This document shows, in pieces, positions 28,301 to 35,757 of a DNA stretch of 64,000 nt. The notes under the pieces are model-generated. The model had not been told where the DNA came from. It searched no databases and saw only the letters and a list, made by a program, of their open reading frames with translations. The position numbers and the translations under genes were made by a program. The DNA is from Flavisolibacter ginsenosidimutans (GTDB taxonomy: Bacteria > Bacteroidota > Bacteroidia > Chitinophagales > Chitinophagaceae): contig NZ_CP042433.1 of NCBI RefSeq assembly GCF_007970805.1, forward strand, positions 1,488,001-1,552,000. The letters are read 5' to 3'. The first letter of the stretch is position 1. Each line of letters begins with the position of its first letter.

Positions 28301-28765
28301 ATCGTTCATCAAGCCGGTTGTGACCAGGCCGTTGCAATCACACTGTATCGTAATGCAGGCGGTGTTTGGTTTTCGAGCAATTGGAACGGCACAGCAACGG
28401 TGCAACAAAATTTAAATGGCGGCGAAGTTTCCGTTTCCGGCGGTGGCGGTTGTTCCAATTCACCACTAACAAAAAGAATGGTTACACGCTCAGTTGAGGA
28501 GGTCCCTTCAGCAACGTTTGGCATACAGGTATTTCCCAACCCTAGCGTTTCAAGCTTCTCGTTGAAGGTTGAAAGCAGCAATGACAAAGAGCCGATCGTC
28601 ATAAGAGTATTCGGTACAAATGGTACCGAAATTGAGACGAGGAGAAGTTTAACCGCAGGACAAACCATTCGATTGGGACAGAGTTACAAGCCAGGCGTGT
28701 ATTTGGTAGAGGCAACACAGGGAGCAAGAAAAGCACTAACGAAACTCATAAAGCTAGCGGACTAA
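22313..28765 (+). CDS. Giant secreted GH128-like/CBM multidomain protein with T9SS tail
   Basis: 2150 aa with a signal peptide. An N-terminal beta region of about 300 residues precedes an Asl1/GH128-like catalytic core (about 305-560: FIRVVPWNWVTKKG, WFYNWNNN, HLLGFNESDNC, FVAVHWYDWG, WITEFNANP with a candidate catalytic Glu). GH128 members cleave beta-1,3-glucan. Four CBM6/35-like modules follow, each opening with a [F/L]EAE motif (about 584, 742, 901 and 1046). Then come an Ig-like domain (about 1290-1390), an MBG-type domain with KSKIYGDDNP, two YDG-type repeats (KVYNGT and KAFDGNT), an Ig-like Big_3-type domain, and a C-terminal type IX secretion sorting domain (FGIQVFPNPSVSSF...VYLVEA...KLIKL). 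It is probably anchored or released at the cell surface. A hairpin terminator follows. Confidence 0.85.
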   Translation: MPAIFCYTKKLSLLLLTFILLTTSFRAAGQNGNACDPAAQYLYWTGEADNDFFNEANWRLATGSCNAGSQYLYRICPTAPDLINDPHPDNNSINPGSAINFNLYIQSANVIANGDIVFGCAQKGITLVSSSLDVSSGTITQGTLSMQNESTVHLRTGSMSAQLSLNFLDAASWVYIHQDNPQSLVARLGNIFVNDAAGTLDNNFRINQYYQKGSVVRPLSNTFAAAKIYSNTNLQGSSADVNEDIIYSGAAIPNGMNDNVRSFTLKRGFMATLAVNTNGTGKSRVYIASEANMTINALDVALQGNVSFIRVVPWNWVTKKGTGGFIDQLSASWFYNWNNNNLSTPNHEYVPMAWGASGAFPAAISTVIAKKKTTHLLGFNESDNCNDQSGQYNNLCQPAVAVAYYENLMSLGVRLGSPAPREEGPTGWLKDFNALAKAKDVRFDFVAVHWYDWGSNPASTPDATPQQIFNRFKSYLQNVYNIYHLPIWITEFNANPNRPNATGEGFLKLALPFLDTLRYVERYAYFQPNGNNANYLDAGGALTNIGTVYDTTSSGPSIPSPTYVSANNLNGLDLPYVSPSTSTISFEAECGKYIGSQWAVTNDASASNGMYLKGDATLAGATTIAKQIHYEFDIPAAGTYRVYIRSASAGTGSIKVGMDGSAPEQMSPFTSSTFTWFQIPRFYDLGTGTHRLTIEFSNANIMLDQIAVTNGQEDLEALKKDAGFCSPGTVTFGLAATDILNFYEAENATYGANWLYQTAINAGGGNYLKSATNIISSQPPTGTDNVMSFTFNVATADEYELWAKIQALNTGENSLWIAVDDEPYRKWDHLGNSLYEWYWKKFHYSYGTEDRAFSFFLTEGQHTVRLAIAGGNVHVDRMAIATKGKTPSTTDPDVLLLTENLEFEAETATFLGTVTAAVCENSSNGQQVTMGTAAANGVRFDKIVASNAGTYKLKVSYMSKDVRNFKVVVNGTTLSRQTVPSSGNWCFVDATNTTKGYPGIYEVVVNLNRGLNTIDLKPWGAIISGTSLPNSPFIDKIKLEKAPLTDVSLEAELAEIVGATTISTCSNASNGALVSPGSSTANGIRYNNILCPEGKTYDVDVSYTSKDARNLKMSVNGGAYTTYTFDPSGNWCFESPAGSPKIKTIPLTLTQGINTIDIRATGTNAPLLDKIVIKEQPISNVTFTTSGLPAGSTSVIVNHKFYTDQTTVSAPLTQATDFVIPVATNKQVYFTYPATVTVPGGNIFSLSEATASGGSIASSSQQGYSYQFAPTQARTLTGTYKLTCEVPSVTAQPIDRSRTYGDTARFAFAASGTAVLSYQWQVNTGSGFADINASNNPGNIYTGFTSSELDVSSLNVSMSGSQYKCVVTNACGNATTNTVSLTVNPMAVTVAVNDKSKIYGDDNPVVDAAISGLINGDALDYTLTTPASKYSGVGNYPIMATIGLNPNYTVVTTNGNLRVEARPLLVTASSGAAKVYNGTRLATVTTDPANTTANVKLTDNRVNNDAVNLSYDAANFDVKDVGTDKIVTVSGLALSGASGANYSLAQIVANTANDAVILPKDLIVSATPNDKAFDGNTSANTTLSTDQFAGDDVTVSYTTSNFADFNVGTWPVSTAGITLSGADAGNYKLTNNTASGTAKILKAGTSTTVVTSAATVRYMDALTMTAQIKPANTGGTLTGFVQFSVGGIAYGSPVAVVPVPGDQQGVMQATIVPQVTNLPSTNPYAVTASFSSSNPNYDGSSQSKNLTVLQRDASPYNTGVGFYTGNLFAWTSNVNSSTASVKLVTTIKDNNAPRGDMRGANVTFYLVNGATLTPIAGAQNIPVGLVDVNDGSIGTASAMVQLNIGNNNAKDFQVAVGVSGAYTNDPNLASAQSIVTVSKPVPGGFLVGGGRIENVYSSGYLKGMAGLNTDFQTDISYTKSGTNPKGKATILVRSFFKTDGTLDNQPHTYLIKTNAISALNVGAPTATATFSAKANLVEQMPDLSQVQIEGGAAFEMIVHQAGCDQAVAITLYRNAGGVWFSSNWNGTATVQQNLNGGEVSVSGGGGCSNSPLTKRMVTRSVEEVPSATFGIQVFPNPSVSSFSLKVESSNDKEPIVIRVFGTNGTEIETRRSLTAGQTIRLGQSYKPGVYLVEATQGARKALTKLIKLAD

Positions 28766-28790
28766 TTTTCTCTCATATAGCAATCGCGAC

Positions 28791-28820
28791 GGTTCCCCCT
28801 TTTTAGCGGGAACCTTTTTT
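28791..28820 (+). terminator. Intrinsic terminator after the 2150-aa gene
   Basis: GGTTCCC (28791-28797) pairs with GGGAACC (28808-28814), followed by six Ts. It lies 26 bp after the stop codon. Confidence 0.85.
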
Positions 28821-28839
28821 ATGGCTTGACTCAGAAATT

Positions 28840-28847
28840 TATTTTTG
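28840..28847 (+). promoter_or_regulatory. -7 box of the GH43 gene
   Basis: TATTTTTG matches TAnnTTTG, 20 bp upstream of the ATG at 28868. Together with the terminator before it, this marks a separate transcription unit. Confidence 0.5.
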
Positions 28848-28867
28848 CGACAAAACGAACTTATAGC

Positions 28868-29968
28868 ATGAAGCAAATCCTTTGTTCTTTCCTGACTTCG
28901 CTCGTCTTTTGCAGCACCCTGTTGGGACAGGCATACAATACCGGAACGATCTGGAATGATACCGACGGCAAACCCATAAATGCGCACGGTGGCGGCATAC
29001 TTTACCACCAAGGGTCTTATTACTGGTACGGAGAATTTAAAGGCCAGGGCAAGGTGGGTAATGTGGCAATGGACGGCGTAAGTTGTTATTCTTCTCGTGA
29101 CCTGAAGAACTGGAAAAACGAAGGATTAGCATTGCGGATGATTAACGACTCTACCAGTCCGCTGCAGCCCGGTTGCCTGATTGAAAGGCCAAAGGTTATT
29201 TACAATCATAAAACAAAAAAGTACGTGATGTGGTTTCATCACGAGCTAAAAGGCAAAGGCTATGCGGCAGCCATGGCCGGCGTTGCCGTTGCAGACCGGC
29301 CGAAAGGTCCATTCACCTACATCAAAAGTGTTCGCCCCAATCCACATGCATGGCCAACTAATTTTCCAGACTCGTTGAAACGTCCTTTGACTCCCGGTGA
29401 AACATTGGATAGAAAAGACAAAAACTTCGGCGCAAAACGGGCAGCGGGTTATTTGGTAAGACGAGACTTCGAAAGCGGGCAAATGTCGCGAGACATGACC
29501 TTGTACGTCGATGACGATGGCACAGCCTATCAGATTACGGCTTCCGAAGACAACAGCACCTTGCACGTTAACAAACTGGCGATTGATTATCTGGGCTTCA
29601 CGGGAGAATACTACCGGGTGCAGCCCGGAGGATCGAACGAGGCGCCTGCATTAATAAAGCATGGGGGCAAATATTACCTTATTACATCGGGCACCACAGG
29701 CTGGTCGCCCAACCCTGCACGGTCTTTTGTTGCGGATAAGATTACCGGCCCGTATGAAAGTTTGGGCAATCCGGCGGTTGGCAACGACGAAGACAAAGCC
29801 ACTACTTTCCACTCACAGGGTACGTTCATACTGCCCATTGAGGGCAAAAGGGAGACGTATATTTTTATGGCCGACCGATGGGTGCCAAACAATGCAATCG
29901 ACGGCACTTATGTTTGGCTGCCGCTCACAATTGAAAACGGCAAACCCGTTATCCGTATGAAGGAATGA
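28868..29968 (+). CDS. Glycoside hydrolase family 43 (exo-beta-1,3-galactanase-like), exported
   Basis: About 366 aa with a signal peptide (MKQILCSFLTSLVFCSTLLGQ). The five-bladed propeller pattern is visible: INAHGGGILYHQGSYYWYGE near the N-terminus, CLIERPKVIYNHKTKKYVMW (Glu-Arg-Pro-Lys) in the middle, SRDMTLYVDDDGTAYQI, and APALIKHGGKYYLITSGTTGW. The NAHGGG and IERPK pattern recalls the GH43 subfamily of exo-beta-1,3-galactanases, but GH43 also holds xylosidases and arabinofuranosidases, so the substrate is tentative. The frame extends 14 codons upstream to 28826 across the -7 box, so the later Met that opens the signal peptide is chosen. Confidence 0.82.
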   Translation: MKQILCSFLTSLVFCSTLLGQAYNTGTIWNDTDGKPINAHGGGILYHQGSYYWYGEFKGQGKVGNVAMDGVSCYSSRDLKNWKNEGLALRMINDSTSPLQPGCLIERPKVIYNHKTKKYVMWFHHELKGKGYAAAMAGVAVADRPKGPFTYIKSVRPNPHAWPTNFPDSLKRPLTPGETLDRKDKNFGAKRAAGYLVRRDFESGQMSRDMTLYVDDDGTAYQITASEDNSTLHVNKLAIDYLGFTGEYYRVQPGGSNEAPALIKHGGKYYLITSGTTGWSPNPARSFVADKITGPYESLGNPAVGNDEDKATTFHSQGTFILPIEGKRETYIFMADRWVPNNAIDGTYVWLPLTIENGKPVIRMKE

Positions 29969-30130
29969 TTAAGCAGGAAAGAGTAGAGTTTATAACCGTT
30001 CAAACACACTTGCCATTTGCCAAGCCTTTATGGCTTTGATGAAGGCCGTTATCCAATGTGAAAATGCAAGTAACGTAGAAAGCAAATTATTTTGTCTTAA
30101 TCAAGATCGAAAGACATTTCGGTAAAATCT

Positions 30131-31642
30131 TTATTCATCCTGTCCTTTTGCCAACACCTTTGATGTAGGTTTATAATTAGGATTTTTATCAGGAAAGAGA
30201 GCATGCGTATCATGCAACCATTTCATCAATTTCTCTTTTAAGCGCTCTGCTATTTTTTTCTCTGATGAAGCAAGGTTGTTTTTTTCACTTATATCCTTCA
30301 CCACATCATACAATTCAGAAGTGCTGTCTTCATAGTTATAAATGAGTTTATAGTTACCGCTACGAATGGCCGAACCCGGCTTTCCGCCCTGGTTGCTGTA
30401 ATGCGGATAATGCCAGCATAAATCCCTTTTCTTTGCCGCATTGCTATCTGCCAAAAGAGCAAGAATATTTTCACCATCAATTGCTTTGTCTTTTTGGAAA
30501 CGTTCATTGATGGCTTTTGCAATGGTCGGATAAAAATCCGCAGTGGTAATGGGTAAATCGGAAACCGTTGCAGGGACAATCTTGCCTTTCCAATACAGGA
30601 TCGCCGGAACACGAATGCCGCCTTCGTACAACCAACCTTTTCCTGCTCTTAATGGACCGTTCACCGTTGGACTTCCCTCCGCGGTGCTCAAACCACCGTT
30701 ATCGGAAGTAAAAATGATGAGGGTGTTATCATCAATGCCCTTGTCTTTTAGTTTGCGTAAAATCCTACCAATATTCCAATCCATGTTTTCGATCATGGCA
30801 GCGTATACTGAATTGTCCTGCACCAGTCTTCTTTTCCATCCGTTTTCAAATTGCATCCAGGGTTCATCTTTTGCAAACCGGTCTTGGTTCTGAACAGCGA
30901 GCTGCTTTTTCTTCGCTTCATATTTTTTGATGAGTGCGGCCGGTGCCTGCAAAGGATTGTGCACGGCATATAAAGCGTATTCCATTAAAAACGGGCGACC
31001 GCCGTTTTTATCAATAAAATTGATGCATTCGTCGGCAAGCCTGTCTGTTATGTATTCGCCGGGCGGTCCGTCTTTGATTTTGGGATTGGCATACGGCGTA
31101 AAATAACCTCCCGTTGTGTCGTTAATTTTTCCTGTCGGCGAGCCACTGCTCCAGCCACCGGTGTTGACCTGAAATCCCTGGTGATCCGGCCAATATTTTT
31201 CGTACTCACCTAAATGCCATTTGCCTGCAAAAAATGTTTGATAATGATTGTCGGCCGCAACTTCTGCGATTGTTTTTTCTTCCAATGCAAGTTGATAGGC
31301 GGTAGGCTTTGCAATCAATTTCTCGTAAGGCATTGCTTTGCCATCTGCTTGTCTTCCTTTTATCCAATCGGTAACTCCCGTTTTAACCGTGTACTTCCCG
31401 GTCATCAGGCTTGCACGTGACGGGCTGCAAACGGGACAAGTGGCATAGGCTTGGGTAAAACGAATTCCCTGCGAAGCCAGGTTGTCCAAGTTCGGTGTTT
31501 CGTAGAATGTACTTCCATACGAAGTCAGATCGGCCCATCCAAGATCATCGGCAAGGATGATCAATACATTTGGTTGCCTGGTTTTTTGCGCTGGCGTGAT
31601 AAACGAAAAAACCAGGCATGAGGCAACCAAAAAGGCTTTCAT
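30131..31642 (-). CDS. Type I (S1) sulfatase, exported
   Basis: About 503 aa with a signal peptide (MKAFLVASCLVFSFITPAQ). NVLIILADDLGWADL gives the N-terminal metal site. CSPSR (about residues 72-76 from the chosen start) is the formylglycine signature, and LIIFTSDNGGLSTAEGSPT, FFAGKWHLGEYEKYWPDHQGF and NYEDSTSELYDV are further family hallmarks. It is clearly different from the first sulfatase of the locus, suggesting a second sulfate position or sugar. It lies next to the GH29 fucosidase, so a role on sulfated fucose or galactose is reasonable but unproven. Two other in-frame Met codons (31651, 31654) are alternative starts. Confidence 0.92.
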   Translation of the reverse strand: MKAFLVASCLVFSFITPAQKTRQPNVLIILADDLGWADLTSYGSTFYETPNLDNLASQGIRFTQAYATCPVCSPSRASLMTGKYTVKTGVTDWIKGRQADGKAMPYEKLIAKPTAYQLALEEKTIAEVAADNHYQTFFAGKWHLGEYEKYWPDHQGFQVNTGGWSSGSPTGKINDTTGGYFTPYANPKIKDGPPGEYITDRLADECINFIDKNGGRPFLMEYALYAVHNPLQAPAALIKKYEAKKKQLAVQNQDRFAKDEPWMQFENGWKRRLVQDNSVYAAMIENMDWNIGRILRKLKDKGIDDNTLIIFTSDNGGLSTAEGSPTVNGPLRAGKGWLYEGGIRVPAILYWKGKIVPATVSDLPITTADFYPTIAKAINERFQKDKAIDGENILALLADSNAAKKRDLCWHYPHYSNQGGKPGSAIRSGNYKLIYNYEDSTSELYDVVKDISEKNNLASSEKKIAERLKEKLMKWLHDTHALFPDKNPNYKPTSKVLAKGQDE

Positions 31643-31795
31643 TCGAACCATCATCAAAATTTTTTTGAAGCTAATAAGAACTTCCCCGATTGTGTGTGAC
31701 AAACGTTGCAATTTGGGATGACTATTGAATTAATCTTTTCAAAGACAGAATAGAGTTGCAGGCAATATTGAACAATCACGAAGATGTCATTGTCT

Positions 31796-31803
31796 CAAAA
31801 ATA
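31796..31803 (-). promoter_or_regulatory. Possible -7 box of the sulfatase gene
   Basis: The minus strand reads TATTTTTG, a full match, about 150 bp before the chosen start at 31642. The long leader makes this less certain than the others. Confidence 0.3.
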
Positions 31804-31853
31804 AATTTACCCTGGTTATTTTATTCGGCATCAAAAACCTATAGGAGATATAA

Positions 31854-33356
31854 CTACAAGCGTTTTATTACAGATAATTCATACAAAGAAGGTGGCGCTG
31901 ACGCCTTTAAAATTTTAAATCTGAGCTTAGCGGTTTTATAGTTTCGTGGCAAGTTGACTACTTTGCAATCACCCATTGGTTCCGTGCCTAAGTAAATCGT
32001 TTGCCATTGCCCACCTTGCAAAATATCAATGCTATACTCCTTTATCCTACTGGTTCGGAGTTGTGAAAAGCCGTCGGGCAAATTCTTTGTATCCTCGTAT
32101 TCAAAAATGCTGACCTTATTAAATTCTTCTGCAGGATCAAGATCGATCGTGATTTCAGCCAACGTATCTGCCGCCATCCACCGGCTGTCAAGGCTTCCAT
32201 CATTGACAAATGATGCGCTGAATTGCGCATCTTTCCCAACGGCTTCGCTGCTGGCAACGGCGGGCTTTCGCAACGAAATAAATTTCCCGTTTTTTGGCAA
32301 CGGCCCCTTTGCCGACAAGCCCAATCGTTTTCCCAATTCAATTACGGCAAGCGCCTCGTATTCTCTTATTCTCCCGGTTTTATCGGGCGGCACATTTATA
32401 ACCAGTGAATTATCATTATCCGTACACCAGTAAAATAATTCCTGCAGTTCGTCCAACGCTCTCACGGGAAGTTGCGCTGATTTTTGAAACCAGTTCCAAC
32501 GACTGCTTAGGCAAATGGTATGCTCAAAAGGCAGGTAGTACGATTGACCTTCATGCTGGTATTGTTTCTTATCAAATTTGGTAATGAGCTTCGGATCCCA
32601 CAACCTGAAATCGCTTGGGAAGTATTGGAAATAATATCTGTTGTCTTCCGTCATTAAAGAAGGCAGTGTGAACTTGCGTTTGCCTTCTTCATTTACAATG
32701 GTGTGATTGACACTGACGGCACACTTTGGGTTGTACCGTTTCACCAATTTATAAATTTGATCAATGCCCCAATCCGAAGGAGCCCTTTTCCAGCCACCAT
32801 CGAGCCACAGCTCACAAATTGGACCGTAGTTGGTAAAGAGTTCTTTTAGTTGATGGAGCATGTAGTCAATGTATAGCTGCGGATTTTTGTCGTTAAAGGA
32901 CGGCTCATGCCGGTCCCAAAGTGAATAGTAAATAGCAAACTGCAACCCGTATTTTTTGCAAGCATCTGCCACGGCTTTCACGACATCTGTTTTCACCGGC
33001 GATGCCGCAACATCATAATCGGTGAATTGACTATCCCACAAACAAAAACCATCGTGGTGTTTTGTGATCAATACCCCGTAACGAAAGCCTGCTTCTTTCG
33101 CTGTGCGCACCCACTGGTCCGGGTCAAGGTTTGTAGGATTGTACGCACTCGCAGGCGTGGTGCCATCCGACCATTCCACATCGGTAAATGTATTGACGCC
33201 AAAATGAATGAACATGCCGTAGCCCCGTTTCATCAATTCCTTTTGTGCTGCGTTTGGCGACGTAGCCGGTTGCAATATTTGTGCGGTTGAATGCATGCAG
33301 ATTATCGCCAGTGCAGAAAGGATCAACACCGGTTGACAGTTTAGTTTTAAACGCAT
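31854..33356 (-). CDS. GH29 alpha-L-fucosidase with C-terminal F5/8-type domain, exported
   Basis: 500 aa with a signal peptide (ending near HSTAQ). The GH29 barrel shows GMFIHFGVNTFTD, LITKHHDGFCLWDS, FAIYYSLWDRHEPSF and CELWLDGGWK, in which D186 is the expected nucleophile. The last about 140 residues form a discoidin (F5/8 type C)-like carbohydrate-binding domain (VNDGSLDSRWMA, EEFNKVSIFEYED, SRIKEYSIDILQ). It releases alpha-linked L-fucose in the periplasm. Its start overlaps the end of the broken sulfatase-maturation gene by about 10 bp, suggesting the two were once in an operon. Confidence 0.94.
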   Translation of the reverse strand: MRLKLNCQPVLILSALAIICMHSTAQILQPATSPNAAQKELMKRGYGMFIHFGVNTFTDVEWSDGTTPASAYNPTNLDPDQWVRTAKEAGFRYGVLITKHHDGFCLWDSQFTDYDVAASPVKTDVVKAVADACKKYGLQFAIYYSLWDRHEPSFNDKNPQLYIDYMLHQLKELFTNYGPICELWLDGGWKRAPSDWGIDQIYKLVKRYNPKCAVSVNHTIVNEEGKRKFTLPSLMTEDNRYYFQYFPSDFRLWDPKLITKFDKKQYQHEGQSYYLPFEHTICLSSRWNWFQKSAQLPVRALDELQELFYWCTDNDNSLVINVPPDKTGRIREYEALAVIELGKRLGLSAKGPLPKNGKFISLRKPAVASSEAVGKDAQFSASFVNDGSLDSRWMAADTLAEITIDLDPAEEFNKVSIFEYEDTKNLPDGFSQLRTSRIKEYSIDILQGGQWQTIYLGTEPMGDCKVVNLPRNYKTAKLRFKILKASAPPSLYELSVIKRL

Positions 33357-33891
33357 AAAGAGTATTGATATCCAGTTTCGATTTGGTTTAGGAATAAATC
33401 CATTTCAGTTGGCGATGTGAAAAATATCAACAAGCGTTTCTTATTTAACTTTAATGTCCTTAACGCGTCGGAATCCTGTGTGCTCAAGTCCGGTGTCTTT
33501 AGTTCGTCCCAATCAGGACGGCGTTCCGCTGTAATGTAACCGGTAGCGTCTACAAATATTTGAAACTGTGCGTCGGTTACTTCGGTTATATGCATGTAAA
33601 AGCCATCAACCGTTACGTTGTGCTTTGGAAACTCATTGGCTAATGCCAGCTCATTATCGCCGCCCCTTTCAAACGTTCCGCCAGGTATCAAGACCATCCC
33701 GGTGGTAGAGCTATCGCCGCCAAAACGAATCGATGACTGTGTGCTGGCGCTAAAATGTGCGGGCACTGCCATGCATATATGAACAAAGCCTTTTGCTGTT
33801 TTACCGGTGCGTCTAAACCGCTGTCGTTACAACCGTTGATGAAAAAAACGATCGCTATACAAATAGCCAATAGATTGATTTGCCTGAACAC
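33347..33891 (-). pseudogene. Broken formylglycine-generating-enzyme (sulfatase-modifying factor) gene
   Basis: Two adjacent frames together match the N-terminus of a lipoprotein-type sulfatase-modifying factor. From 33891, a lipoprotein signal (AICIAIVFFINGCNDSG) runs to about 33770. The reading frame then shifts and continues as VPAHFSASTQSS, GMVLIPGGTFERGGDNELAL and VTVDGFYMHITEVTDAQFQI, which is the hallmark start of the FGE-sulfatase domain. Shortly after ERRPDWDELK the homology ends. The remaining about 45 residues are unrelated, and the C-terminal catalytic half with its Cys residues is absent. An intact enzyme would convert the sulfatases' CxPSR Cys to formylglycine. The gene therefore looks frameshifted and truncated, directly upstream of GH29. 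Confidence 0.75.
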
Positions 33892-34302
33892 CGGTTTAGT
33901 TTTGTTTGCTCTTCTTCAATATGCCTTTCATTTCGTATGTTTTTCACGATAGGTGCTGCAAGGTTCTTTGTTTCACCGCAAGCAGTTTTATACTGGAGAA
34001 GTTTATACGGGCATAAAAATAATTCTTTGGCTATTGGACAAAGGATGCTAAAATTTCGAAAAAGAGGGAGCATTCTGCCAAAATTTCGGACGGGCGGAAA
34101 ATACCGGCGCTCCCTTCCTAACCTTTCCTCTTAATTGGCAAAATCGAGCGATTGAATGTTGGATACGTCGCAGGTTTTGAAGTTCTAAGTTGGTTTGTGC
34201 TATAAAGTTTTCTCTTGAGAGAAAATTTGACAGTTTTTGACTTTAACGAGAAAAATCTAACTCTAAACCATCCGATTTTTAGGGACATACACAACCATAA
34301 CC
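33892..34302. other. Gene-free region
   Basis: About 410 bp between the broken maturation gene and the serine-hydrolase gene. Frames here are short and without recognisable content. No hairpin terminator or -7 box was found, and the region marks the right edge of PUL A. Confidence 0.5.
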
Positions 34303-35646
34303 TTATTTTTTATTATCAACCCTATCGCCAATTTTAGAATTAAGTCCCTTGTAAAACACAAGTGTATAAGTCATGTCCGGGTTGATTCGAAATTTAATCC
34401 TGATGTCTTCTTCTTTCACGAAAAACGAACTCTCTTTATCGGCAACAATTTCAAATTTTGGCCCGGCCTGAATTTGAGCATATAACCGGTCACCTGATCT
34501 TGTAATTTTTATGTGATAGTCGGTGTTGATCTCATAAGTCCCTACATACTTTTTTAGTGTCTCTGCGGTTAGTTTTATCGGCTCAAAAAAACGATAAGGT
34601 TTATCATAAAGGATAGCCAGAACAGCCGTTCCAATGGATTCTATCTCCCGGTTATAAATATTATTGAGAAGAATAACACACACGTCGTCATCCTGTATCC
34701 GGCCAAAATAGCTCGTAAAGCCTTCTATGTTTCCACCATGAGAAATGACTTGCTTTTTATACAACGTATCAATGAAGCAGCCCAGGCCATAACCTGCCAG
34801 AAACGGAGCATTTGCTTTGGCTGAATTTTCCTTTGAAATTATTGTATGGTTTTGCAAGCCTTTATGCCACAGATAAAGGTCACCGGCTGTACTGTACAGC
34901 GATCCCGCCGAGTATGTAGCGGTTGAGTCCCAAGGCAAGGTCGAAGTATTCTTCGTTTTTGAAAACCTGGTGTAACCTGTAGCTTTTTGACCGCTTTTTA
35001 AGCTGGCAAAATCAAAACCGCTGTGCGTCATTTTCAAGGGAGACAAAATATAATCCCTTACATTTTGCTCATAGGTTTTACCGCTTACTTTTTCAATGAT
35101 CAAACCCAAAAGCACATAACCGGAATTGCAGTAAGCGTACTGTGTGCCCGGAGTAAAATAAAGCGGCTTGTTGATAAAAAAGGAAAGCAACTTTTCCCTT
35201 GTAATTGGCCGTTGCTTGTTCTCCTTGAGAAACAAAGTATCCCGAAATATTTCAGCGAGACCCGACGTATGGGTGAGTAAGTTTTTAATCGAGATTTCAG
35301 CTCCCCTTTTAAGTTGTGGAAAGTAGACGCTGATTTTGTTGTCAAGCGATGGTTTTTTCAGCTCGGCTAATTTTAAAATGACGGTCGCGGTAAATTGTTT
35401 GGTCATCGAACCGACTTGAAAAACCGTGTTAGCGGTGTTGTTAACCTTGCTTTGAATGTCTTGATAGCCATACCCTTTTTCAAACACTATTTTACCGTTC
35501 TTGCATACCAGGATAGAGCCGTTAAAGCGGTACAGACCAACCGCTTTCTCTATCAGTGCTGCTATCTTCTGATTGAGCTGCGGCTGCGCAAAGACGTTTG
35601 TGGCTGTACAAATAGTGATAATGATTAACAGTAATTGTTTTCTCAT
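34303..35646 (-). CDS. Serine hydrolase, beta-lactamase/D-Ala-D-Ala carboxypeptidase family (class C-like), exported
   Basis: 447 aa with a signal peptide (ending near NVFAQ). The serine beta-lactamase-like motifs are present: SMTK (S80-x-x-K83), YCN (tyrosine motif around 167) and a HGG triad in VISHGGNIEGF. The last about 100 residues are a separate beta domain typical of these proteins (VGTYEINTDYHIKITRSGDRLYAQI). Members hydrolyse peptide or ester bonds in the periplasm, and most are not antibiotic-resistance enzymes. The substrate is unknown and the neighbours give no clue. Confidence 0.9.
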   Translation of the reverse strand: MRKQLLLIIITICTATNVFAQPQLNQKIAALIEKAVGLYRFNGSILVCKNGKIVFEKGYGYQDIQSKVNNTANTVFQVGSMTKQFTATVILKLAELKKPSLDNKISVYFPQLKRGAEISIKNLLTHTSGLAEIFRDTLFLKENKQRPITREKLLSFFINKPLYFTPGTQYAYCNSGYVLLGLIIEKVSGKTYEQNVRDYILSPLKMTHSGFDFASLKSGQKATGYTRFSKTKNTSTLPWDSTATYSAGSLYSTAGDLYLWHKGLQNHTIISKENSAKANAPFLAGYGLGCFIDTLYKKQVISHGGNIEGFTSYFGRIQDDDVCVILLNNIYNREIESIGTAVLAILYDKPYRFFEPIKLTAETLKKYVGTYEINTDYHIKITRSGDRLYAQIQAGPKFEIVADKESSFFVKEEDIRIKFRINPDMTYTLVFYKGLNSKIGDRVDNKK

Positions 35647-35757
35647 GTTTTTTATTTAGAGAAGCATCCGTCAGAAACGTATCGAGAACCACTATAAACA
35701 TCTTCATATACCGGAGCTAGTTTAGGCATTTGCATAGACTGTAAGCTCTTTTAAAAG

